Source: JBCCQH01 sp039024435
GTDB taxonomy: Bacteria > Bacteroidota > Bacteroidia > J057 > JADKCL01
Assembly: GCA_039024435.1 (NCBI GenBank)
Contig: JBCCQH010000027.1
Coordinates: forward strand, 1 to 64,000
Length of the DNA: 64,000 nucleotides
Direction: 5' to 3'
This document shows positions 33,803-41,208 of the stretch, piece after piece. Made by a program: the position numbers and the translations under genes. How positions within the stretch are numbered: the stretch's first letter is position 1; every line of letters begins with the position of its first letter. The notes under the pieces are model-generated. The model worked only from the letters and a program-made list of their open reading frames with translations, was not told the origin of the DNA and did no database searches.

Positions 33803-33892
33803 GAGAATTTCCAATTGGCGCATTCCGAACGCGCAACCAACAATTCCATCTATTTGCAATGCACTCCAGCGAAGCGCCAATTGAAAATTCTC
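33803..33892. repeat. Long inverted repeat between convergent genes
   Basis: GAGAATTTCCAATTGGCGC (33803-33821) and GCGCCAATTGAAAATTCTC (33874-33892) are inverted copies matching at 18 of 19 positions around a 52-base loop. A partial third copy, GAGAATTGGCG, starts near 33789. It fills the gap between the DUF6119 stop and the next gene's stop, so a bidirectional terminator or a REP-like unit is possible; there is no T tract. Confidence 0.5.
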
Positions 33893-33904
33893 CACCCCGG
33901 CAAT

Positions 33905-35410
33905 TTAACGGATCAAGTCTGCGATCTGCCGGCCCAGCAGCTTGCTCTTGGTCCAGTAAAGGACTTCCTCCATTCCTGGCCGCAGCTTTTGGGCCGACAT
34001 TTGTTCCAACTCGTCGTGGAGTTGGCGGATGACGTTGTGCCGGGCTTTGGGGTCGCCGCGCTGCATCAGGCGGACCATTCCGTTTAGCACGCTCCGCGCA
34101 AAGGAGCGGGCCAGTCCCTTTTTGCGCAACCATTCGGCCCCAGCCTTCGCGCGGGAAATCAGGTGCTCGTAATCGCCGTCGTCCACCAACTCATAGGCGG
34201 TAACCACCGAAAATATCCGGGCCAAGCCTTGCAGGTCCACCCGCTGTTGGGTCAAAGGGTGCCGTTGCAATTGTTCGGCCCAGTGATTCGCCTGGCGAAA
34301 ATCACCCGCCCAAAAGTGCGTCAGCAGCAGATTTGCCTGGAAGCCCAGCCGGGTCGAATCTACGAGCTTGGTCCCGTAGCGGTCCAGCTTTTCCGGCACC
34401 GTCGCCATGAGCGCCAGGGCGTCATCGAGCCGCCGTTCATTCAGCGCGAGCAGGTGCCGGTAAAACAATCCCACCGAAAAGGCTTCGATTTCGTCTTCCT
34501 CACTCTCTACCGGTAGACTTTCCAATCGGTCCAGCACCGGGGCAAAAGCATCGTACCGAGAATTGTTCGCCGCGCAGTGCAGGAAATTGCAGAGGAAAAG
34601 CCGGAACTCAGGGTACAACTCCTCCTGCTGGTGGGGATGCGCCTCCCAATGGGCCAGCAACTGGCGGTAGGCGGTAAATTCCTGCTCCCGCTGCTCGTGA
34701 AAACCCAGGAGAAAACAGCGCGATTGCAGGTAGAGCCGGCGCGCGGTGAATCCCGCGGGCCGGTAGTCGGGCTGCAGCGCAGGATGCTGGGCCACCGCTT
34801 CGATTTCGCGGAGGTGCTCGGCCGAAAGCTGGCTGAGGTTGAGGCGGATGTAGATGCCCAGCCGGTCGTAGAGTACTTCCTGTTGTTCCCGTTCTTCCCG
34901 GCGCGCCTTCAAGGCAGTTTGGGTGCTCAGCAGGTCCGCGAGGGCCTGCTGAAATTTTTTGCGCTGGTACAGCTTCAGGATGTTCCGTTCCAAGCGGTTG
35001 AGCTGCAATTGCAGGTCGATGAATTCGTACTCGTCCGCGATCTTGTGCGCCGTGCGGAGTTCCTTGCGGGCTGCGGAGACGATTCCGCGTTGGTGCAGGA
35101 GGTGCGCCCGGTCGAGGCACCGCCGGCACTGGTCGTACTTGTGATTTTCCGGAGCGTAAATCAGCAGGAAGTCATTCAGCAGATTCCAAAGGTAATTCTT
35201 CGCCGCGGCAAAACTGCGGTCTTCGAATTCGTCGGCGACCGCCGCTTTCAGCGCCTTTTCGTCGTAGTGTGACTGGCGCTGCATCTTGGTAAAGAGCAGC
35301 CAGTACTTTTTTTCTCCGTCGCGGTATTTCTGCGTGTACAGCCGAAAGTTCCGTTTCTCCGAACGGCTCATCCGCTGAATCAATTGAAATAAATCGTCAC
35401 TTGGCTTCAT
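33905..35410 (-). CDS. Bacteroidota conserved helical-repeat protein
   Basis: A 501-residue soluble protein starting MKPSDDLFQLIQRMSRSEKRNF, a family I associate with Bacteroidota genomes but which has no named function. It is entirely helical with TPR/PPR-like hairpins (for example KKFQQALADLLSTQTALKARRE and LLALNERRLDDALALMA), and the N terminus has a basic SEKR motif. No membrane or export signal. It is on the opposite strand from its neighbours, suggesting it is a chromosomal gene between the DUF6119 gene and the Argonaute-like operon. A role as protein scaffold is only a guess. Confidence 0.75.
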   Translation of the reverse strand: MKPSDDLFQLIQRMSRSEKRNFRLYTQKYRDGEKKYWLLFTKMQRQSHYDEKALKAAVADEFEDRSFAAAKNYLWNLLNDFLLIYAPENHKYDQCRRCLDRAHLLHQRGIVSAARKELRTAHKIADEYEFIDLQLQLNRLERNILKLYQRKKFQQALADLLSTQTALKARREEREQQEVLYDRLGIYIRLNLSQLSAEHLREIEAVAQHPALQPDYRPAGFTARRLYLQSRCFLLGFHEQREQEFTAYRQLLAHWEAHPHQQEELYPEFRLFLCNFLHCAANNSRYDAFAPVLDRLESLPVESEEDEIEAFSVGLFYRHLLALNERRLDDALALMATVPEKLDRYGTKLVDSTRLGFQANLLLTHFWAGDFRQANHWAEQLQRHPLTQQRVDLQGLARIFSVVTAYELVDDGDYEHLISRAKAGAEWLRKKGLARSFARSVLNGMVRLMQRGDPKARHNVIRQLHDELEQMSAQKLRPGMEEVLYWTKSKLLGRQIADLIR

Positions 35411-35557
35411 CTTTTTATCTCAAAAAAGCAAAATTTTGTTTCTCTCTGAACCTCTATTGATCTCTTCCGGAATATCCGCAATTCTGAGATAAAACGTGCG
35501 GTTTCCCCCCAAATTCTTGTCCGTGAACTTCTGATAATCCCAAAAAAATCTGGTGGT

Positions 35558-35590
35558 CTGCCGGATCCTTTTCCCGCTACTTGCCGGCAG
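35558..35590. promoter_or_regulatory. Inverted repeat upstream of the Argonaute-like operon
   Basis: CTGCCGG (35558-35564) and CCGGCAG (35584-35590) are perfect inverted arms around 19 bases, ending 22 bases before the first ATG of the operon (35613). The position suits an operator or mRNA leader hairpin. The leader beyond it (ttaaaccacaaaaaatacc) is A-rich as usual in this phylum. Confidence 0.3.
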
Positions 35591-35612
35591 TTAAACCACA
35601 AAAAATACCATT

Positions 35613-36041
35613 ATGTCTGACACGTATTCCATTTCCAACCACCAGCCCCAGTTCAATGCGGACTTCAGCGAGTTGGAGATCCACAACCTCACCACGGGAA
35701 CCATCGAAGAAACCTACGATCTCACCCAATCCACCAAAGTATCGGTCACCTCGGGCAATTATGTCGTCGACCAAAATACCTGTACCGGGTGCTTCTCCCA
35801 ATCTTTTGACGCGGACGAACAGGAAACGGTCTCGTTCAGCGGGGCCCGCATGGCCGGCGTGACCATCATGCGACTGGAAGGAACGCTCAAGCCCCATTTA
35901 GAGTACGACTTTGATCTGGATGCCTGTCCGGTGTACCTGAAGTACGACGGCGACAAGCTCAAGGTCGAGGCCTCCCAGGACAGCGGTGGAGCCGGGTTTG
36001 ATCCTTGCTGCGTGACCATTCGCCAGCTCACTTCTGCCTGA
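35613..36041 (+). CDS. Small unknown protein, first gene of the Argonaute-like operon
   Basis: Not recognised. A 142-residue acidic protein rich in Ser, Thr and Asp with five cysteines in two places: TCTGCF (CxxC) near residue 58 and a pair in DPCCVTIRQL at the end, plus Cys in LDACPVYL. No signal peptide or membrane helix. Composition suggests a beta-sandwich, possibly metal-binding or disulfide-stabilised. It is separated by 6 bases from the deiminase-fold gene, so it is almost certainly co-expressed with it. It could be an effector, an immunity-like partner or a small structural subunit. Confidence 0.65.
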   Translation: MSDTYSISNHQPQFNADFSELEIHNLTTGTIEETYDLTQSTKVSVTSGNYVVDQNTCTGCFSQSFDADEQETVSFSGARMAGVTIMRLEGTLKPHLEYDFDLDACPVYLKYDGDKLKVEASQDSGGAGFDPCCVTIRQLTSA

Positions 36042-36047
36042 TCGCCG

Positions 36048-37163
36048 ATGCTTCCGGAAAATCCATCCTTGTCGACGATCTCGGAAGTGGCGGTTCTCCA
36101 GGTCCGCACCCCGGAGCACCCGGAGGAATTCCGCTCGGAATTCCCGGGCCTGGAGGCCGTCTTCCCGAACCCGGTCCGGGTCTATTGGCTGTTTCCGGAG
36201 ATGGCGTCCCGCCCCCGGATCGCCCCGTTTTCCTGGCGGCACCTGACCATCCATCCGGTTCCCTTTCCGCGGGTGGATGCTCGGGTCCGCAGCGGGAACT
36301 GGGAGTGGCTGCAGGACCCTTTCCTGGTCGTTCCGGGAGACCGGCCCCGCTTCGTCATTCCCGCCCAAGCGACGGTCCAGGATCAACTGATCGTGACCGC
36401 GCTGGCCCGTGCCGCGGGCGCTTACGTGCGCATGGCCGGGACCTACTTTGAAGGGGGAAATCTGTTCTGGATGGGCCAGCACATCCTCGCCGGTCGCGAT
36501 ACCCTGCTGCACAATCCCGCACTCCTGGCGGAAGGCGACCTTTTCTCCACCCAGCGGCGAATCGAAGCGGATTTCCGGCCGGCCGAGATCCACTGGATCG
36601 GGGATCACCTGACGCAGACCCGATCTCCCTGGCAGCCTTGTGGTGAGGCGGACAGCTTCCAACCCTTTTTTCACCTGGATCTGTACGTGATGCCCGCCGG
36701 GAGAAACTTGCAAGGAAATGCCCGCGTTGCCGTGGCGGACCTGCCGGCCGATCTCACCGACGCCGATGGCGTCGCGGCGCAGGCGCTGGTCACCCGGTTG
36801 CGGCAGCAATTGGCCCGCACCGAGGAGCAAGTCCGCGCCTCGGCTGGCCCCGAGACCGAAGTGATCCGGGTACCCATGGTGCTGCGTTGCCACGCGTCCC
36901 AGCCCCGGGTGTTCTCCCCTTGCAATGGACTCTACGAATCCACCCCGGCGGGCGACCGGATCTTGCTTCCGGATTATGTCACCCACGCTCCGGTCCGCTA
37001 CTGGCGACCGCGACTGAAAGCCCAAAAACGGCAGATTGAAGCCCTCTGGGAAGCCCGCGGGGCCAGCGTCCACTGGGTCACGGGAAACTATTTCGAGGAC
37101 TCCGACAAGTGCGGGGCCTTGCACTGCCGCATCAAAATCATTCAACGTGTATCCACTTCCTGA
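36048..37163 (+). CDS. Guanidino-group-modifying enzyme superfamily protein (agmatine/arginine deiminase-like)
   Basis: A 371-residue protein of the pentein (alpha/beta propeller) fold, length as in agmatine deiminase. All catalytic positions are identifiable: Asp90 in WEWLQDPF, Glu135 in YFEGGNLFWMG, His209 and Asp211 in FFHLDLYV, and Cys360 in GALHCRIKII. These match the Asp/Glu/His-x-Asp/Cys set of agmatine and peptidyl-arginine deiminases. Overall identity to AguA seems low, and flanking residues differ (GALHC rather than GGGIHC), so the substrate is open: free arginine, agmatine, a modified nucleotide guanidine or protein arginine. It lies 2 bases upstream of the PIWI gene, an association I do not know from described Argonaute systems. 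Confidence 0.75.
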   Translation: MLPENPSLSTISEVAVLQVRTPEHPEEFRSEFPGLEAVFPNPVRVYWLFPEMASRPRIAPFSWRHLTIHPVPFPRVDARVRSGNWEWLQDPFLVVPGDRPRFVIPAQATVQDQLIVTALARAAGAYVRMAGTYFEGGNLFWMGQHILAGRDTLLHNPALLAEGDLFSTQRRIEADFRPAEIHWIGDHLTQTRSPWQPCGEADSFQPFFHLDLYVMPAGRNLQGNARVAVADLPADLTDADGVAAQALVTRLRQQLARTEEQVRASAGPETEVIRVPMVLRCHASQPRVFSPCNGLYESTPAGDRILLPDYVTHAPVRYWRPRLKAQKRQIEALWEARGASVHWVTGNYFEDSDKCGALHCRIKIIQRVSTS

Positions 37164-37165
37164 TT

Positions 37166-39016
37166 ATGAATTTGCAACAAAACTGGTTTCCCATTGTCTT
37201 CCGGGGAGATGCAATTCCCCTTTGGCAGACGGGACGGGCCAATGACCACAATGCTCCCACTCACCGCACACTTCCAAACTGGACGGAAAATGGCAAGCAG
37301 TACTTCTGGCCCCCCGCTGGGCAGACGCTTCCCGAGGGAGGAACCCTCCAAAAACTCTCTCCGCACCTCATTCCGCAACTGACGGCGGAGATCGTCCGCT
37401 GGGCCTTGCTCCAGCTTCCCCATCCCGGTTTGGAGCGCGACGAGGACGAGATCATTTTTCCGCATCAAGGGTCCACCCTGCGCCTGGCGGTGATTCCTCC
37501 CGCCCCGCACAACACAGAATTCTGCCTGAGCATCCGCCCGGAAGATCCGCCCCCCGCCGCCAAAGAAGCTTACCGCCAAGTCCACGATGCCTTCGCCGTA
37601 CTGGCGCAATCCCCCTTTACCAATGGTGCCGGCACAGAATTCACCCTGGAATCGGAGCGGGTGGAAGTCGAGTACCCCTCTTTTGCCCGCCCCCGACTCT
37701 ATTTCCAGCCCAGCGGCATCGGCAATACCAATGACAAGTGGAAAGGCATCCTGAACAAAGGGCCCTTCAGCAAAGCCCACTTCCGCCACCGGGAACTGCA
37801 CTGTCTGGTGATCGCCGGGGCCCGGGACGAGGGCGTGACCAAGCGGGCCCTCGGTGAACTGGAACGGGGGCTCCCGAGTGTGGACCACACCTCCGAGTTC
37901 CAGAGTCCATTCCCGAAAGGCTGGGCCGAACTCTTCCGGTTCAAAAGCTGGACCCCGTATTACCTTTGGCTCCGCGGCCCCGCCGAGTGGGAGAATCTGG
38001 AACAACAGGTGCAGGAAGCGGTCCAGGCGCAGTGCCGGGAAGGACGGGAAGGCTTTGATCTGGCCTGGATCATGCCGCCGCGGGCCCATCGCAATGCGCC
38101 CCAGCTCATTGCCGGTGCGACGGCTACCCTGCTCGAATTTGGCATTCCGGCTCAGGTCTGGGACCTGGATCCCTTCCGGCCCGGAGCCCCGCCCGGGAGC
38201 GCCGGCCAACGGCTGCGCGAACTCGCCCTCAAGAGCTACGTCAAGGTCGGGGGGATCCCCTGGCTGCTGCCGAGTGACCGGTCCAGCGACCGCCTCGTGG
38301 TCATCGGGGTGGGCAGCACCGAGCTTACGGAGGGTGTCGCTGGATTCTGCACCATTTTTGAACGGGACGGGACCTTCCGCCTGGGCAATGCTTCGGCCCA
38401 GCCGAGCTTCCGGGACTGGCTGCGGGACCTGAGTGGTTTCGTCCGGGCCCAGGTGCGAAAACTCGCCGATCAGGACAACTGGCAAGCGGGGGATCGGGTC
38501 GAGCTGGTCTTTCACCTTCCGGGGCCCGAATACTTCGGGCAGGTGGGCGCATTGCGGGAACAGTTGACCGGGGTGACCCTGGCCCAGTACCAGGTCTCGA
38601 TGAGTTTTCTTGGGATCGACTACGCCCACCGGGACCGCCTCTGGGACTTGGAACGCCGGGGACGGGGCGCAGAAAGCCGGGCCGCCTACATTCCCAAAAT
38701 CGGTCAGGCCAGCATCGGCGGAGAAGAAGCCTGGTTGCAGTTGCGCGGAATCGAGCACGAGCGGGCCGAGGATCCCCCCTTGCGGATCTTGCTCCATCCC
38801 GACTCGGAAAACCTGGACCTCACCGAATTCACCCACCAGATATTCCGCTTTGCCGCCTTGTCCTGGCGCACCTACGGCCTGGAAGATCTGCCCGCGACGC
38901 TGGCCTACGGCAATGCCCTCACCGACCTGCTTTACCGCATCCACCAAGCGGGGCGCAGTACCGAGGTCGCCCGCGCCCTCCACAACTTTCCCCACCTCAA
39001 AACCTGGTTCCTATGA
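37166..39016 (+). CDS. MID-PIWI domain protein, prokaryotic Argonaute-like, probably catalytically inactive
   Basis: A 616-residue protein. The start is ATG 37166, directly after the previous stop. Residues about 290-370 form a MID domain with GIPAQVWDLD and the MID/PIWI junction LRELALKSYVKVGGIPWLL, a close match to the pAgo pattern GIPsQ...N-ALK..aKxGGxPW. PIWI spans about 370-600 and ends in the typical FRFAALSWRTYGLEDLPATL and YGNALTDLL. The first catalytic position is VIGVGS (379-384), lacking the Asp of GxD, so slicer activity is unlikely. An N-terminal 280 residues without PAZ recognition exceed the usual short pAgo. It probably acts as a guide-directed sensor for the neighbouring proteins. 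Confidence 0.8.
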   Translation: MNLQQNWFPIVFRGDAIPLWQTGRANDHNAPTHRTLPNWTENGKQYFWPPAGQTLPEGGTLQKLSPHLIPQLTAEIVRWALLQLPHPGLERDEDEIIFPHQGSTLRLAVIPPAPHNTEFCLSIRPEDPPPAAKEAYRQVHDAFAVLAQSPFTNGAGTEFTLESERVEVEYPSFARPRLYFQPSGIGNTNDKWKGILNKGPFSKAHFRHRELHCLVIAGARDEGVTKRALGELERGLPSVDHTSEFQSPFPKGWAELFRFKSWTPYYLWLRGPAEWENLEQQVQEAVQAQCREGREGFDLAWIMPPRAHRNAPQLIAGATATLLEFGIPAQVWDLDPFRPGAPPGSAGQRLRELALKSYVKVGGIPWLLPSDRSSDRLVVIGVGSTELTEGVAGFCTIFERDGTFRLGNASAQPSFRDWLRDLSGFVRAQVRKLADQDNWQAGDRVELVFHLPGPEYFGQVGALREQLTGVTLAQYQVSMSFLGIDYAHRDRLWDLERRGRGAESRAAYIPKIGQASIGGEEAWLQLRGIEHERAEDPPLRILLHPDSENLDLTEFTHQIFRFAALSWRTYGLEDLPATLAYGNALTDLLYRIHQAGRSTEVARALHNFPHLKTWFL

Positions 39017-40023
39017 TTTTGATCCCCGATTTTTTCGCCCGGACCGCGGTATTCTTGGAAGGAACCCATCCGGTGCAGCAAGCATTTCTCCACCATTTGT
39101 TCCCGGAATCGGTGCCCTTTCCCCACGCCACTGCCCCCGGCGCCATCAAAGGCAACAATGCCGACTACCCCAAAGTGGCCCTGCTCGGTTTCTGGTCCCT
39201 CTTCGCGCCGGAGTTTGCCGCGCGCTTTCGGGTGGCCTTCTCGCGCTACCGCTTCCGCAAGCTCGAAAGTGAGCACTACATCCTCGAAGATCTGGCCGCC
39301 CTGATCGGGATCTCCCAAGGTTTGCGGAAACACGGTGGCCCGGAAGACCACAAGTGGTGGATCCGGCAAGTGGAACTCTGGCAACTGGCCTTTCCGGAAA
39401 TGGAGGAAGTGCGGCAGTTCATCCGCTACCTCACCCAGGGAGGACTCCCGCCGGCCGGCCGCATTTCACCGACCTACCTCGTCTACCTCGTGGTTCAGGA
39501 GCAGGACTGGAATCCGCAGTTTGCCGAGGTTGTGAGGCGATTTTACCTGCGCACCCGGAAGTTGCCGATGCCCGGGCCGGATGATCACTTTGGGCAAACG
39601 ATGCTCAACCACTACGGTCTGGATGCCTGTTTCCGGCGCTGTATCTGGGAAGAAGACAAGATCCTCACCTTGCAGCAAGCCGCGGTGGCCGGGGTTCACC
39701 ACCGGGTAGAGGCCCGGGCCGTACGCCGGGCCAAGCGCCTGGTCGCCGCCGCTTACCTCCTGGGCATCCCCGGAATCGCGCTCTGCAACATCGCCTTCTT
39801 CTCGAATCTGGACGCGTTTGCCGAGTGGCGGAACCTTTGGGATGTCGCCGAAGACACCTTGCTTTTCGCCGGAGGCCCCTTTTCCGCCGCCTTGCTGTTC
39901 GTAAATGTGCTTTTGCAACTGGCGGGCCGCCACCCCCTTTCCCTCAAGTACGCCGGTCTGACCCGGAGCCTGGCCGCCCGACTCACCAAACGGCACAAGC
40001 ACCGCCTGGGCCTCGCCGGATAA
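39013..40023 (+). CDS. Unknown protein with two C-terminal membrane helices, candidate effector
   Basis: A 336-residue protein whose ATG overlaps the PIWI stop (ATGA), so it is translationally coupled to it. The first 235 residues are soluble and helical with many aromatic and basic residues (SRYRFRKLESEHYILEDLAALIGI). Two membrane helices follow: RLVAAAYLLGIPGIALCNIA (about 242-261) and LLFAGGPFSAALLFVNVLLQ (about 285-304), and the C terminus is basic (RLTKRHKHRL). A soluble sensor region plus a helical hairpin resembles membrane-disrupting effectors such as those linked to some archaeal Argonautes. Function is inference. Confidence 0.7.
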   Translation: MILIPDFFARTAVFLEGTHPVQQAFLHHLFPESVPFPHATAPGAIKGNNADYPKVALLGFWSLFAPEFAARFRVAFSRYRFRKLESEHYILEDLAALIGISQGLRKHGGPEDHKWWIRQVELWQLAFPEMEEVRQFIRYLTQGGLPPAGRISPTYLVYLVVQEQDWNPQFAEVVRRFYLRTRKLPMPGPDDHFGQTMLNHYGLDACFRRCIWEEDKILTLQQAAVAGVHHRVEARAVRRAKRLVAAAYLLGIPGIALCNIAFFSNLDAFAEWRNLWDVAEDTLLFAGGPFSAALLFVNVLLQLAGRHPLSLKYAGLTRSLAARLTKRHKHRLGLAG

Positions 40024-40137
40024 TCCGCCGGTTCCCCGTTGATCCACCGAATCCTTCCCGGTGACCGCCTCGGTCGCCCCCAATCCCCATGTCTTTTCAC
40101 CTCCAAAATTCCGGGCACAGGCCCGGACCGGAAACCT

Positions 40138-41208
40138 ATGTCATTTACCGTTAAAACATTCACTTTGAAGCCCTTGAGAGCCGAACAACGCGAACACTTG
40201 GTGCGTCCATTTATGCGCTGGGTCGGAGGAAAGCAACGATTGGTCGGACAGTTGTTGAATTATCTCCCTCCGGAGGACACCTATTCCCGCTACTACGAAT
40301 TGTTCCTCGGGGCTGGATCCTTGTTCCTGGCCCGGAACTTCCCCAATCCGGTCCTGAACGACCTCAATTTCCACCTGATCAATACCTACCAGCAGGTGCG
40401 CTCCCGTCCGGAAGCGGTTCACCGTTTGATCACGGAGCACGCCCGCCAACTCACCCGGGACCACCGCCGCAACTTCGGCGGAGATTGGGAAAACTACCGG
40501 GGCAAGCGGGGCCGAGGCTCCTACTACTACACGGTCCGGGATGCCTACAACGCCCACCTTGAACTGCCGGACGATATTTTTGATCCCGAACGTCTGCGGC
40601 AGGCGGCGCGTTTCCTCTTCCTGATCCATTCCAATTACAACGGCCTCTTCCGCGTGAACCAGCGGGGCGCTTACAATGTCCCCTTCGGCAAAAAACTGAC
40701 CCACGTGCCGGACCTGGAACAACTCAATCGGATCAGCGCCCGGCTCCAAAACGCCCGGCTCACCAATCACAGCTTTGAAGAACTGGAACCGGAAATCGGG
40801 GCTGGCGCCTTTGTCTACCTGGATCCTCCGTACCCGGATTTGCAGCCCCAGGATCTTTTTCACCAGACAAACCGGTCCCAGAAAGCTTCCTTTACCGCGT
40901 ACAATGCCCCGCCTTTTGAAACTCCGGAACACCAACAACTCGCCGCTTTTGCCGACCGCATCCGCCGGCGTGGGGCCAAAGTCATGGTGTCTATCGTGGA
41001 GCCTTTTGGCGTCCACAAAGCGGATCCCCGTCGAACCATGTTGCGGGAGTGGTATCCCGAAGCCCACTGGTGCTACCACCGAACGAAGTTCAAGCGCACC
41101 CTCGGTCCCCGCAAGGATCCCCAATTGGTACACGAGCTCATTCTCACCTCCTACGAGACGAAAAAGTGCCGCCCCGGTCACAAACTCAAAAGAAACCGCC
41201 GAAAATGA
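40138..41208 (+). CDS. Dam-type DNA N6-adenine methyltransferase (D12 class)
   Basis: Transfers methyl from SAM to adenine in DNA. The 356-residue protein has the D12-class N-terminal FMRWVGGKQRL, the SAM motif ELFLGAGSLF (about 52-61), LNDLNFHLINTYQQV (motif II region) and the catalytic DPPY at 229-232 in YLDPPYPD. The inserted region at about 100-200 is the target-recognition part; its specificity cannot be read, though GATC is common in the class. ATG 40138 is chosen; the 114-base gap upstream may hold a promoter separating this set from the PIWI operon. Its stop overlaps the next gene's ATG (ATGA). Likely role: marking self DNA for the helicase module. Confidence 0.92.
   Translation: MSFTVKTFTLKPLRAEQREHLVRPFMRWVGGKQRLVGQLLNYLPPEDTYSRYYELFLGAGSLFLARNFPNPVLNDLNFHLINTYQQVRSRPEAVHRLITEHARQLTRDHRRNFGGDWENYRGKRGRGSYYYTVRDAYNAHLELPDDIFDPERLRQAARFLFLIHSNYNGLFRVNQRGAYNVPFGKKLTHVPDLEQLNRISARLQNARLTNHSFEELEPEIGAGAFVYLDPPYPDLQPQDLFHQTNRSQKASFTAYNAPPFETPEHQQLAAFADRIRRRGAKVMVSIVEPFGVHKADPRRTMLREWYPEAHWCYHRTKFKRTLGPRKDPQLVHELILTSYETKKCRPGHKLKRNRRK

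Noticed and set aside
37166..39016. PIWI-RE family assignment
   Set aside because: PIWI-RE proteins are larger and occur with a DinG-type helicase; the motifs here fit an ordinary MID-PIWI better.
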